A stretch of 64,000 nt of DNA from assembly GCA_013289985.1 (NCBI GenBank), contig JABCYW010000004.1, positions 34,305 to 98,304 on the forward strand, written 5' to 3'. Positions 35,848-43,562 of the stretch are shown here, one piece after another. The notes under the pieces are model-generated. The model saw only the letters and a program-made list of their open reading frames with translations, was not told the origin of the DNA and searched no databases. A program made the translations under genes and the position numbers. Position 1 is the stretch's first letter. Every line of letters starts with the position of its first letter. Source of the stretch: Betaproteobacteria bacterium (GTDB lineage: Bacteria > Pseudomonadota > Gammaproteobacteria > Burkholderiales > Burkholderiaceae_C).

Positions 35848-36525
35848 ATGAATCAAGCCATGACGCCGGCCCGCCGCGTGCTGCTCACGCTGGGCGCGAC
35901 GCTGTCGCTCGCGTGCGCGGCGCAGGACGACAACCATGCCTCGCGCGAGAAGGAGGCGCTGCGCCGTACCCAGGCCGCGCTGCGCGAGGCGCAGGAGCGG
36001 CAGGCCGGGCTCGCGCGCGAGAAGGAAGACCTCGCCGGCCAGCGCGACAAGCTGGGCGAGGCCGCGAAGAGGGCACAAGGCCAGCTGGCCGAGTCGCGTT
36101 CCTTGGCGGCGCGGGTGAGTGCGAGCCTGTCCCAGGCGAACGACGAACTCGCCGCGACGAAGGCGCGCGACGACGCGGCGCGCAAGGAGCTCGAGGACCG
36201 TCTTGCCGACCAGGCACAACGCCTGGTGGCCGCCCAGCGCCTGGCCGACGAGCGGGCGCGCGCCAACGCGGCGCTGGCCGCGTTGCTCGAGCGGGCGACC
36301 CAGTCCCTGGCCAAGGCGGAGCAGGCCAACACGCAGATGCACGCGCTCGGGCTGCAGATGATCGAGCGCCTGCGTGGCCGTGAGTCGGGTGCCGACGGCA
36401 CCGTCACCGATCCGGTGCTGGGCTTCGGCCAGGTCCACCTGGAGAACGAGGCCGAGGCGCTGCGCGACAAGCTGGAGGCCGTCAAGCTGCCGCCGGCGGC
36501 CCGCAGCGCGGGCGCGGCGCCCTGA
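35848..36525 (+). CDS. Exported coiled-coil protein, function unknown
   Basis: A 225-residue protein, 4 bases after the porin stop. The N-terminus has a hydrophobic export signal (RVLLTLGATLSLACAAQDD); a lipobox is imperfect, so either lipoprotein or signal peptidase I cleavage is possible. Residues 33-160 form an almost unbroken heptad pattern with Ala/Leu/Glu/Arg (REKEALRRTQAALREAQERQAG), predicted to be a long coiled coil. The tail is short and Pro/Ala-rich. It is likely a periplasmic structural partner of the envelope module. It ends exactly where the convergent PEP-CTERM gene's stop begins. Confidence 0.65.
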   Translation: MNQAMTPARRVLLTLGATLSLACAAQDDNHASREKEALRRTQAALREAQERQAGLAREKEDLAGQRDKLGEAAKRAQGQLAESRSLAARVSASLSQANDELAATKARDDAARKELEDRLADQAQRLVAAQRLADERARANAALAALLERATQSLAKAEQANTQMHALGLQMIERLRGRESGADGTVTDPVLGFGQVHLENEAEALRDKLEAVKLPPAARSAGAAP

Positions 36526-37119
36526 TCAACGCGCGGCGCGGCGGCGCGCGAAGGCGAGCAGGCCGAGGCCGGCCGCCGCCAGCACGACTCCGGCCGGCTC
36601 GGGCACGGCAGCCACGTTGAGCAGGCCGCCGAAGCTGCCCCCATTGGCGCCGGTGACGTTGCCGCTGACCTCGACGAAGTAGCTGCCCGGGCCCAGCGTC
36701 ATCTGGTCGATGACCTTGTTCATCGAGGAACCCGTGCCGGTCGCCACGATGCGGCTGTCGCGATCGGTGATCTGCGCCGTCGTGAGAGCGCTGGGCACAG
36801 GTCCGCTCCAGGCATCGCCTTCGAGCAGCGTCACGGTCAGGTTGGAGAGCTGGAACGCTGAGCCGAGGTCGAAGGTGACGACGGCGCTGCTGAACGATCC
36901 GCCGCCGCCGATGCTGAAGCCGCAGTCGCTCAGGAACGTGTCGTCGCTGGCCGCCGGCGCGAGCGACAGGCTGAATCCCTGCGTGTAGGGCAGGTTCAGC
37001 AGGCCGTAGTCGGTGGATTGCACCACGGTCTGCACGGGAGCGGCGTGCACGCCGAGCGAGGCCAGGGCCAGGGCCGCGCTTGCGGCGGCGCGGGCGAGGG
37101 GCGGTGCGATCTTGTTCAT
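36526..37119 (-). CDS. PEP-CTERM protein, third in the window
   Basis: A 197-residue exported protein. It has a signal peptide cut near GVHA/APV and a Ser/Gly-rich body of beta character with SDCGFSIGGGGSFSS near residue 64, similar to FxDxF-type PEP-CTERM proteins. Later strands (AVVTFDLGSAFQLSNLTVTLL, SYFVEVSGNVTG) look like a jelly roll. The C-terminus has VPEPAG, a hydrophobic helix and RRRAAR: a canonical sorting signal. Convergent with the coiled-coil gene, stop to stop with no spacer. A GGAGG ribosome site lies before the ATG. Confidence 0.87.
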   Translation of the reverse strand: MNKIAPPLARAAASAALALASLGVHAAPVQTVVQSTDYGLLNLPYTQGFSLSLAPAASDDTFLSDCGFSIGGGGSFSSAVVTFDLGSAFQLSNLTVTLLEGDAWSGPVPSALTTAQITDRDSRIVATGTGSSMNKVIDQMTLGPGSYFVEVSGNVTGANGGSFGGLLNVAAVPEPAGVVLAAAGLGLLAFARRRAAR

Positions 37120-37233
37120 GGGGGCTCCTCCGGCGGCGCTCCTGGTTGCCGCAACGGCGCGGCCCTGTCGAATCGTCGTGCCTTCAGGCTAAGGCAAGCC
37201 CGCCGGGCGCTTGATGAACGGCGCGACGCCTTT

Positions 37234-37247
37234 GCATAGTCCGTTCG
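37234..37247 (-). promoter_or_regulatory. Possible shared operator (CGAACGGACTATGC)
   Basis: Site C, read on the - strand, 114 bases before the ATG of the third PEP-CTERM gene. Thirteen of 14 bases match the site before tpsB. The gap (155 bases) separates this gene from the end of epsA. Its 5' flank GCC makes the site GCCGAACGGACTATG, the same as in the secretion operon promoter region. Confidence 0.35.
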
Positions 37248-37274
37248 GCAATTCGTCGCGCGCCCGGGGAGGAT

Positions 37275-38126
37275 TCACTTGCGCGAGCCGTCGCCGTCCG
37301 CTGCGGCGTTGACCAGGAGGTTCATGCTCATCGCGCGCGCGACGGCTTGCGCCCGGTTGGTGGCGCCGAGCTTGCGCAGGATCTTCTGGACGTGGTTCTT
37401 GACCGTCAGCGGGCTGATGCCCAGCTGCACGCCGATCTCCTGGTTGCTCATGCCTTCGCGCACCCAACCCAGGACCTGCTCCTCGCGCTCGCTGATGCTG
37501 GCGCTGGAATAGCCGACGCCCGGCGCGTTGGGGCGCACGCCGGCCTCGGCGATCTCGCGTTCGATAGCCTGCACGCGCAGGTAGGTGCTGTGGAGGTGCG
37601 GCAGCATCAGCTCGATGCCGTCGACCTCCGGCTTGCTCACCGGCGTGCTCGGCGAGGCGAACACGAACAGCGTCTCGATCTCGGTGGCGCGCTGCGGACG
37701 CGACACGCCGTGCACCAACAGCTCGGTGAAGCCGGCCGATTGGAGCGGTTCCACGGCGGAGGCGACTCCGCGCGTGGTCATGCTCGACAGGCGCACCACC
37801 AGCGCCCGGCCGCGGTTGTTGATCCAGGCGTTGATCACGTACTGCATCAGCGGCGACCGGCCGTCCGTCAGCACCCCGAGGACGGCCGGCGACACGACGA
37901 TGCTGTTGAACGCCTCCAGCCGCACTTCCTTGCGGCCGCGATCGTAGACGCCGCAGACCGCCAGCTTGTGCGGCAGCAGAGTCTGAACGCTCCCTTGCGT
38001 CCAGACGAAGAACTGGTACTTGCGGCGCACGTCGACGGCGCACTCGATCGCGTGGACGATCGCCTGGACGCGGCGCGTCTCGGCAGACTCGGGGTCGATC
38101 TGCGCTTCGTGCTTCTCGTTCGACAT
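37275..38126 (-). CDS. epsA: XrtB/PEP-CTERM-associated LuxR-type regulator EpsA
   Basis: A 283-residue DNA-binding protein. The N-terminal ~190 residues form an uncharacterised sensory-type domain (YQFFVWTQGSVQTLLPHKLAVCGVYD is typical of EpsA). The C-terminal LuxR/GerE helix-turn-helix lies near residues 207-265 (ISEREEQVLGWVREGMSNQEIG, TVKNHVQKILRKLGATNR). EpsA genes occur next to exosortase-B and exopolysaccharide clusters in betaproteobacteria and control their expression. It lies between the PEP-CTERM gene and the secretion operon. The good GAGGAGG site precedes ATG 38126. Confidence 0.85.
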   Translation of the reverse strand: MSNEKHEAQIDPESAETRRVQAIVHAIECAVDVRRKYQFFVWTQGSVQTLLPHKLAVCGVYDRGRKEVRLEAFNSIVVSPAVLGVLTDGRSPLMQYVINAWINNRGRALVVRLSSMTTRGVASAVEPLQSAGFTELLVHGVSRPQRATEIETLFVFASPSTPVSKPEVDGIELMLPHLHSTYLRVQAIEREIAEAGVRPNAPGVGYSSASISEREEQVLGWVREGMSNQEIGVQLGISPLTVKNHVQKILRKLGATNRAQAVARAMSMNLLVNAAADGDGSRK

Positions 38127-38201
38127 TCCACGCCTCCTCTCAGCCTTCGAGAGTAGTCAGGATTGATGACTTTCTTCACCGTGTCTGAACATTCCATGCG
38201 C

Positions 38202-38215
38202 CGATCGGACTAGGG
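38202..38215 (+). promoter_or_regulatory. Possible shared operator (CGATCGGACTAGGG)
   Basis: Site D: 12 of 14 matches to CGAWCGGACTATGC. It lies 76 bases upstream of the epsA start, in opposite orientation, and overlaps the stop codon of the adjoining pseudopilin gene. It would fit autoregulation of epsA, but the overlap with coding sequence lowers confidence. Confidence 0.25.
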
Positions 38216-38755
38216 AGTCGGAGCACTGGGCAGTCCGTATGGCGATGAATCCGCTTTATCCGGCGCCGCTGCCGACGCCGCGGCCGAGGCGGCCGGCGGC
38301 GGCGCCAGCACCGGGCTGTAGCGGAACACCCGCGCGGACACGGGCACCGGCGCGCCGTCCGCGGAAGGGCCGAGGTCGGCCACGCGCAGCGCCGGCATGT
38401 CGGATCGGCTATGGACGCCCGCGATCCGGCCGTCGTCGGTGGTCACGAGCACCCAGTCCGGCAGGCCGGTGAATGGATCGGCGTAGACCCGGCGCAGGTG
38501 GCGGCGCGAGCGGCCGCTGCGGCGGTCGTCCAGCAGTTCGTCGAGGGCGACCGGCAACTGCTTCGCATCGCCCGGAGTCGCCGCCCAGTAGCTGGTCAGG
38601 GCATGGGCGATCTCGGTGCCGCGGAAGATGAGCTCGGCCTCGCGATCGCGCCGCACCGCCAGGCTCGCCGGCTGGGCGATCGCCGCCAGGCCGGCGGCGG
38701 CGACGGCCAGCACGAAGATGAGCCACAGGAAGGTGAAGCCGCGCTGCCGCTCCAT
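38210..38755 (-). CDS. Pseudopilin-like protein lacking Glu5
   Basis: A 181-residue protein with the prepilin start RQRGFTFLWLIFVLAVAAAG: a Gly at the cleavage site and a hydrophobic helix, but Trp occupies position +5 where glutamate normally sits in pseudopilins. The globular part begins with AELIFRGTEIAHALTSY. The C-terminus is Ala/Pro-rich. It is the third pseudopilin of the operon and may be a minor tip pilin such as GspK or GspI, where +5 is variable. Immediately upstream of a second prepilin with a 4-base gap. Confidence 0.7.
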   Translation of the reverse strand: MERQRGFTFLWLIFVLAVAAAGLAAIAQPASLAVRRDREAELIFRGTEIAHALTSYWAATPGDAKQLPVALDELLDDRRSGRSRRHLRRVYADPFTGLPDWVLVTTDDGRIAGVHSRSDMPALRVADLGPSADGAPVPVSARVFRYSPVLAPPPAASAAASAAAPDKADSSPYGLPSAPTP

Positions 38756-38759
38756 CGCA

Positions 38760-39176
38760 TCACCAGTCGGCCACCAGCCGGCCGTCGCTGGCGCGGCCGG
38801 CCATGCCGCTGCGGATGTCGTAGACCTTGCCTTTGGCTGACGGGTCGAGCGGCGTCACGACGACCCAGGTCGACGCGCTGTCCGTCATCGGGTCCACGGG
38901 AACGGCGCGCAGGTAGTGCGCCTCCACCAGTTCGGCCAGCGAATCGGGATAGCGGCCGCGGTCGGATTCGAACTGGTCGATCGCGTCGCGCATCACGTTC
39001 AGCGAGGTGCGCAGCGTGTTCTCGCGTGCCCGCTCGATGCTGTGGAAGTAGCGCGGCGAGGCGATGGCCACCAGCAGGGCGACGATGGCCATCACGACGA
39101 TCAGCTCGATCAGCGTGAAGCCGCGGCGCTGTCGGATGACAACGGCGTGGCAGGCGCGGCGCGGTGTCGTCACCAT
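38760..39176 (-). CDS. Type II secretion pseudopilin
   Basis: A 138-residue protein with the class III signal RQRRGFTLIELIVVMAIVALLVA including Gly(-1), Phe(+1) and Glu(+5). The globular part has the GspG-like segment ARENTLRTSLNVMRDAIDQFESDRGRYP and ends near LVEAHYLRAVPVDP. A short mature length fits the GspG/GspH class. Overlaps the upstream pseudopilin's stop by 7 bases. Confidence 0.82.
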   Translation of the reverse strand: MVTTPRRACHAVVIRQRRGFTLIELIVVMAIVALLVAIASPRYFHSIERARENTLRTSLNVMRDAIDQFESDRGRYPDSLAELVEAHYLRAVPVDPMTDSASTWVVVTPLDPSAKGKVYDIRSGMAGRASDGRLVADW

Positions 39177-39664
39177 GATCGATAGGGCTGGCCGTCCAGG
39201 GCGTTGCCGGTCGCGAGCGAGTACACGTCGAACACGTCGCGCCCCGCTTGCGGCGCATCGGGCGGGCTCTCGTAGCTGCGCAATCCCCAGGTCTGCGCGG
39301 CGGGCGTGGCAGCGTCGGCGAACGGGTCGCGCGGCACGCTGCGCAGGAAGTAGACGCGCTTGTCCTTCCCGATCGCGCTCGGCACGCCGTCGGCCAGCGC
39401 CTGCAGCGTGGCGGGATAGCCGTCGTCGTCGTCGGCCGGCTTGACCACGATCTTTCCGGCGATCGCGGCCTGGTGATAGGCATCGATGGCGCCGCGCAGT
39501 GCGCGCAGCGCGCGATGCAGCTCGAACTCCTTCTGTCGCCGCACGGCCAGCGTCAGCATCGGCTGCGCCGCCGCCGCGAGGATGCCGACAATCGCGACGA
39601 CCACGACCATCTCGATGAGCGTGAAGCCGGCGACGCGACGGCGCGGTGCGGGGGCGGAGCTCAT
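39170..39664 (-). CDS. Type II secretion pseudopilin
   Basis: A 164-residue protein beginning RRRVAGFTLIEMVVVVAIVGILAAAA with the expected Gly(-1) and Glu(+5). The N-helix is followed by QKEFELHRALRALRGAIDAYHQ and a C-terminal part with KRVYFLRSVPRDPFADA resembling GspG. It lies 14 bases downstream of the secretin gene stop and overlaps the next pseudopilin by 7 bases. Confidence 0.82.
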   Translation of the reverse strand: MSSAPAPRRRVAGFTLIEMVVVVAIVGILAAAAQPMLTLAVRRQKEFELHRALRALRGAIDAYHQAAIAGKIVVKPADDDDGYPATLQALADGVPSAIGKDKRVYFLRSVPRDPFADAATPAAQTWGLRSYESPPDAPQAGRDVFDVYSLATGNALDGQPYRSW

Positions 39665-39678
39665 CGCGGCATGCCGTC

Positions 39679-41868
39679 TCAGCTGCCGAGGATCTCGACG
39701 CCCGCGTCGCCTTCGAGGCGGACCGGCACGGACCGGCCGCCGTTGTCGGTGGCGCTGAGGCCGTCGACCTGCACCTGCGTCGTCTTGCCCGCGCTGCCCG
39801 GGAGCACGCGCAGGATGAACACCTTCTGTCCCATCGGATCGAGCTTGAACGGCGCCGGGTCGCTCTTGTCGACGCCGGCCGACTGCACCAGCGTCGCGTC
39901 GAACCCCAGCTGCCCTTGCACCGTCGCGGCGGAGCGGTTGCGCAGCGTGACCGACACCATCCCGCCGACATTGGCCTTGCCGGTGGTGGTGAGATCGACG
40001 ATGGCCTCGCCGTCGTCCCTGGCCGGCGCGGCCGCGGCGTCCGCATCGGGCGCGGCCGCCGCCTGGCGCGCGCCGCGGCCGGCCGGCATCGCCATCGACG
40101 TGCCGGCGCGGATGCGCGTGCTGGCCGCGCCCGGGTTGGCGTAGCTGCCGCCGGTGCCCGACAGCGTGGCGGCGTCGGGGAGCCCGATGTTGCGCACCAC
40201 GCGCGGGGTGATCAGCAGCACGATCTCGGTCTTCTTGCGCGTGTCGGTGTGCACACCGAACAAGCGGCCGATGATGGGCAGGTCCGAGGCGCCCGGGATG
40301 CCCTGGATCGCCTTGGTGTCCTCGTCGTTGATGAGGCCCGCCAGGATCTGCGTCTCGCCGTCGTGCAGGCGCAGCGAGGTGTTGGCGTTGCGCGTGCCCA
40401 CGCTGTAGGCGATGGACCCCTGCGGGCCGGTGACCTGGCCGATCAGGTTGGTGACGTCCAGGTTGACCTTGATGATGACGTCGTTGTTCAACTGCACACT
40501 GGGCTCGACCTCCAGCAGCAGGCCGGTATCGATGTAGCTCACCGCGGTGGTCGTGCCGACGTTGGCCACCGCGCTGGACGTGAACACGGGCAGGCGCTCG
40601 CCGATCTGGACCTTGGCCTTTTCGTGATTGCGCGCGCGCAACTTCGGGTTGGCGATCAGGTTGGTGCTGCCCGAGCTGCCGTTGAGCGTGGCCACGAGCG
40701 CCGGATTGATGACCGACGCCGTGAGCGATCGGCGGTCGCCCGGCGTGATGTTGCCGGCGAAGTTCGGCACGCCGAAGTTCACGGTGTCGGGCCACTGCAG
40801 CCCCAGGGCGTCGAGAAGGTTGGTGCCGATCTCCATCACCTGCACCTCCAGCGTCACCTCGGGTTCGGGCAGGTCCAGCGACGCGATGAGCCGCTCGATC
40901 ATCTGCACGACTTCCGGCGTGTCGCGTACCACGATCAGGTTCAGGCGGTCGTCGACGAAGATGTCGCGCGTCTTGGCCATCGTCTTGATCAACGCCTGCG
41001 CCTGCTTGGTGTCGGCGTTGGTCAGGTAGAAGCTGCGCGTGACGAGCTCCTGGTGCTCCTGTTGCTTCGGCCCGGTATCGGGGTAGATCAGCATCGTCGT
41101 CGCGTTGAGCATCTTGCGATCGAGCTGCTGCGTCGACAGCACCACGCGCAGGGCCTCGTCGAGCGTGACGTCGTGCAGCAACACGGTGACGCGGTTGTCG
41201 GCGCGCACGTCCTTGTCGAACACGAAATTGACGCCGGCCGTGCGGCCGACTGACTCGAACACGCTTCGCAGCGGCGCATCGTGGAATTCGAGCGTGATCG
41301 GCTTGTCGGACAGGCCGCGTGCCGTGCCGGACGGGTGGGATGCGGGCAGGCGCTCCGCGATCCGCTGCTGCAGCGCCCGCGCCGCGGGCAGGCCCGGCGA
41401 CTCGATCAGGATCTCGCGCAGCGTGGCCTGCGCCTCGTCGAACTGGCCCGCGGCCAGCGCTTGGTCGGCCTGGGCGAGCAGGCGTTCATGGCGCGCATCG
41501 CGCTGCAGTTCGTCGCGCAGGCTCACCGTTCGCGGGTGCGACGGCGCCAGGGCCTCGAGGCGTGCCAGGAAGTCGCGCGCGATGTCGGTCCGGCCGCCGG
41601 CGCGCGCCGATGCCGCCTGGTTGGCGAGCACCGAGATCGTCAGCTCGAGCTGGCGCTGGCGCGCCGCCTGCAGCGCATGGTCGGCCGGATCGCGCGCCTG
41701 GGCCTCGTCGAGCAGGGCCAGCGCCTGCTCGTGACGGCCCTCGAGCGCCAGTTGGTCGGCATCGTGCAGCGCGGGCGAGGCGCAGGCGGCGAGCAGCAGG
41801 CATGAGGCCGTCAACGCCGCGGCGATGCGGGCGCGCACGATGCGCTCGAGGGGGGCGAGGAGGGTCAT
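39679..41868 (-). CDS. gspD: Secretin (GspD/MshL-like) with TPR-like and cohesin-like regions
   Basis: A 729-residue outer-membrane channel subunit. It has a lipoprotein signal with lipobox LAAC at residues 26-29. Residues ~35-175 form TPR-like helical repeats (ALALLDEAQARDP, QATLREILIESPGLPAA). An STN/secretin N-type region follows (EFHDAPLRSVFESVGRTAGVNFVFD). The secretin core spans about residues 380-600 (TLEVQVMEIGTNLLDALGLQWP). The last ~105 residues (from about 620) look like a cohesin-like domain (VSVTLRNRSAATVQGQLGFDATLV). The layout (lipoprotein, TPR, secretin, cohesin-like end) differs from classical GspD with N0-N3 domains and resembles MSHA/T4P-type or delta-proteobacterial secretins. 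Confidence 0.85.
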   Translation of the reverse strand: MTLLAPLERIVRARIAAALTASCLLLAACASPALHDADQLALEGRHEQALALLDEAQARDPADHALQAARQRQLELTISVLANQAASARAGGRTDIARDFLARLEALAPSHPRTVSLRDELQRDARHERLLAQADQALAAGQFDEAQATLREILIESPGLPAARALQQRIAERLPASHPSGTARGLSDKPITLEFHDAPLRSVFESVGRTAGVNFVFDKDVRADNRVTVLLHDVTLDEALRVVLSTQQLDRKMLNATTMLIYPDTGPKQQEHQELVTRSFYLTNADTKQAQALIKTMAKTRDIFVDDRLNLIVVRDTPEVVQMIERLIASLDLPEPEVTLEVQVMEIGTNLLDALGLQWPDTVNFGVPNFAGNITPGDRRSLTASVINPALVATLNGSSGSTNLIANPKLRARNHEKAKVQIGERLPVFTSSAVANVGTTTAVSYIDTGLLLEVEPSVQLNNDVIIKVNLDVTNLIGQVTGPQGSIAYSVGTRNANTSLRLHDGETQILAGLINDEDTKAIQGIPGASDLPIIGRLFGVHTDTRKKTEIVLLITPRVVRNIGLPDAATLSGTGGSYANPGAASTRIRAGTSMAMPAGRGARQAAAAPDADAAAAPARDDGEAIVDLTTTGKANVGGMVSVTLRNRSAATVQGQLGFDATLVQSAGVDKSDPAPFKLDPMGQKVFILRVLPGSAGKTTQVQVDGLSATDNGGRSVPVRLEGDAGVEILGS

Positions 41869-42389
41869 GAAGAAGGGAAGTTCAGCGTTCTTGTGATGGC
41901 GCCCGGGAGCCACGTGAGCGTCACGCCGTCCGGATCGACCGTCTCCACGCGCCAGTCGCCGTCGATCACGTCGCCTGCCTTCGCGCCGAAGCTGCGCGTG
42001 CGTCCGGCGAGCAGGGCCTGCGGCTGGCCGTCGTCGAGACGACCGATCAGCGTGTAGGGAAACTCGGGCGGCTGGGGTGGCGCGGGCGCGGCCGGCGAAG
42101 GCGCGGGCGGCGGCGCGGCGGGCGGCGGCGGGCCCCAACCGGCCAGGCCCTGCGGCTGCGCGTCGCGCCACGCGGGACGGGCTTCGGCCGAGGGCGGTTC
42201 GGGCCAGGCCGCGGGGGCGACCGCCGCCTGGGTGGCGGGCGGCGCGCGATGCGTCGGCGGCGCGGATGCGCTCGCCGGTTCGGCGCCGGCGCCGCCGTCC
42301 TGCACGGCGGCCCAGACGGTCGCGGCCAGCGTCGCCGCCACGGCGAACGCCAGGCGGCGCGTGCGCGTCTTCGTGGTGCTGGCCGTCAC
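41865..42389 (-). CDS. PilP/GspC-like inner-membrane protein
   Basis: A 174-residue protein started by GTG at 42389 which overlaps the upstream stop (GTGA). It has one TM helix (RRLAFAVAATLAATVWAA), a long Pro/Ala-rich periplasmic linker (residues ~45-110) and a C-terminal domain with FPYTLIGRLDDGQPQALLAGRTRSFGAKAGDVIDGDWRVETV. This is the strand pattern of PilP/GspB/GspC-type homology domains that connect the platform to the secretin. Its stop overlaps the secretin start by 4 bases. Confidence 0.7.
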   Translation of the reverse strand: MTASTTKTRTRRLAFAVAATLAATVWAAVQDGGAGAEPASASAPPTHRAPPATQAAVAPAAWPEPPSAEARPAWRDAQPQGLAGWGPPPPAAPPPAPSPAAPAPPQPPEFPYTLIGRLDDGQPQALLAGRTRSFGAKAGDVIDGDWRVETVDPDGVTLTWLPGAITRTLNFPSS

Positions 42390-42970
42390 CGTGCGGCTCC
42401 CGATGCCGGCGCGCCGGCGGGCCGCATGTAGAACGACCAGGTGAGGTCGGCCTCGATGTCGGGCGCGCCGGGCGAGGTTCGCCGCAATCGCATCCGGTCG
42501 AGGCTCAGCGCGGCGTCCGCCGCCAGCGCCTCCTCGACGAAGCCGCGCAGCTGCGCATACGTGCCGGCGAGCGGCATCGTCACGCTGTAGCGCAGCAGGC
42601 CGGAGCCCTTGTCCCGGCTCAGCTGGAACTCGCTGCGATGCAACGCCAGCGAGTGACGCGCGGCGAGTTCGAGCAGGGCCGCCACGCGCGACTGGCGCGC
42701 ATCGACGCCCGGGAATGCCGCGCGGAAATGTTCGGGCGCCGACTCGGTGCGGCGCGCATCCTGCGCGCCGCCGGCGGCATGCAGCGCGCGCCGCGCCGCG
42801 CGATCGGCATCGGCGGCGACATCCTGCGACTCGCGCCGCACGCGGGGCACGGCGACCAGCGACACGACGGCCGCCGCCGCCAGGCCCGCGATGCCGGCCG
42901 CGAGCGGCCAACCCCACGTGCGGGCCTGGCGCCAGACCCGTTGCGGCGGACCAGGGAGCGCGGCATCCAT
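42386..42970 (-). CDS. PilO/GspM-like platform protein
   Basis: A 194-residue bitopic protein: a TM helix near residues 20-43 (WPLAAGIAGLAAAAVVSLVAV), a short coiled coil, then a ferredoxin-like periplasmic domain with HSLALHRSEFQLSRD, a GTYAQLRGFVEEALA segment typical of PilO/GspM, and an end strand. It helps the inner-membrane platform bind the PilN/GspL-type partner. Nearest neighbours are PilN-like and PilP-like genes, matching the PilMNOP order. Confidence 0.72.
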   Translation of the reverse strand: MDAALPGPPQRVWRQARTWGWPLAAGIAGLAAAAVVSLVAVPRVRRESQDVAADADRAARRALHAAGGAQDARRTESAPEHFRAAFPGVDARQSRVAALLELAARHSLALHRSEFQLSRDKGSGLLRYSVTMPLAGTYAQLRGFVEEALAADAALSLDRMRLRRTSPGAPDIEADLTWSFYMRPAGAPASGAAR

Positions 42971-42971
42971 C

Positions 42972-43562
42972 TCAGCGCTCCCCGGTGGGCCGCGCCAGCG
43001 CGATGCGGCGTGCGTCGACGGCGGCGCGCAGCTCGAAGCGCCACGCGGGCAGGCCCGGCATCGCGTCGCGCGCTTCGCCCGCGCGCAATCGACCCAGCAC
43101 GACGTCGGACCAGCCCGCGTGGTCGCCGAGGCTGTCGACGAAGCGCAGCACCGTCGCGATGTCGCCTGCCGCGCCCTCGAGCCGCACCGTGCTCTCGTCG
43201 GCGTCGTGGTCGAACGCCAGCCACTGCAGCCCGGCCGGGGTCTCGATTTCCATGTTGGCGAGGATCTGGTCCCACGGATGCCCGATGCGATCCGCGACGG
43301 CCTGCGCCGCGCGCGCGGCGTCGAAGTCCGAGGCCTGCGTCGCGGATGCAGGCGCCCGTGGCCGCAGCTCGGCCGCCGGCGCGCGCTGCAGCGCGCGCGC
43401 GAGCCGCGCCCGCTGCGCGTCGAGCTCCTGCCGCGCCACGCGCCAGTCGTCCAGCGCGAGCACGGCGACGACGAGCGCCGCGGCGCACCACAGCCATGCG
43501 ATCGCCGGCCGGTGCGGCGCCGCGTGGGACAGGAAGTCGGGGCGGGGCCAGGTCGCCTTCAT
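42972..43562 (-). CDS. PilN/GspL-C-like platform protein
   Basis: A 196-residue protein beginning with a short cytoplasmic lead and TM helix (IAWLWCAAALVVAVLAL), followed by a coiled coil and an alpha-beta periplasmic domain (DESTVRLEGAAGDIATVLRFVDSLG). This matches PilN or the C-terminal half of GspL. It lies directly downstream of a PilM-like gene with a 4-base overlap, so the two together would equal one GspL. Low sequence conservation limits certainty. Confidence 0.65.
   Translation of the reverse strand: MKATWPRPDFLSHAAPHRPAIAWLWCAAALVVAVLALDDWRVARQELDAQRARLARALQRAPAAELRPRAPASATQASDFDAARAAQAVADRIGHPWDQILANMEIETPAGLQWLAFDHDADESTVRLEGAAGDIATVLRFVDSLGDHAGWSDVVLGRLRAGEARDAMPGLPAWRFELRAAVDARRIALARPTGER

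Noticed and set aside
36523..36528. Back-to-back stop codons (TGATCA) of two convergent genes as a special signal
   Set aside because: Zero-spacer convergence is striking but common in compact genomes; no hairpin or T-tract is present.
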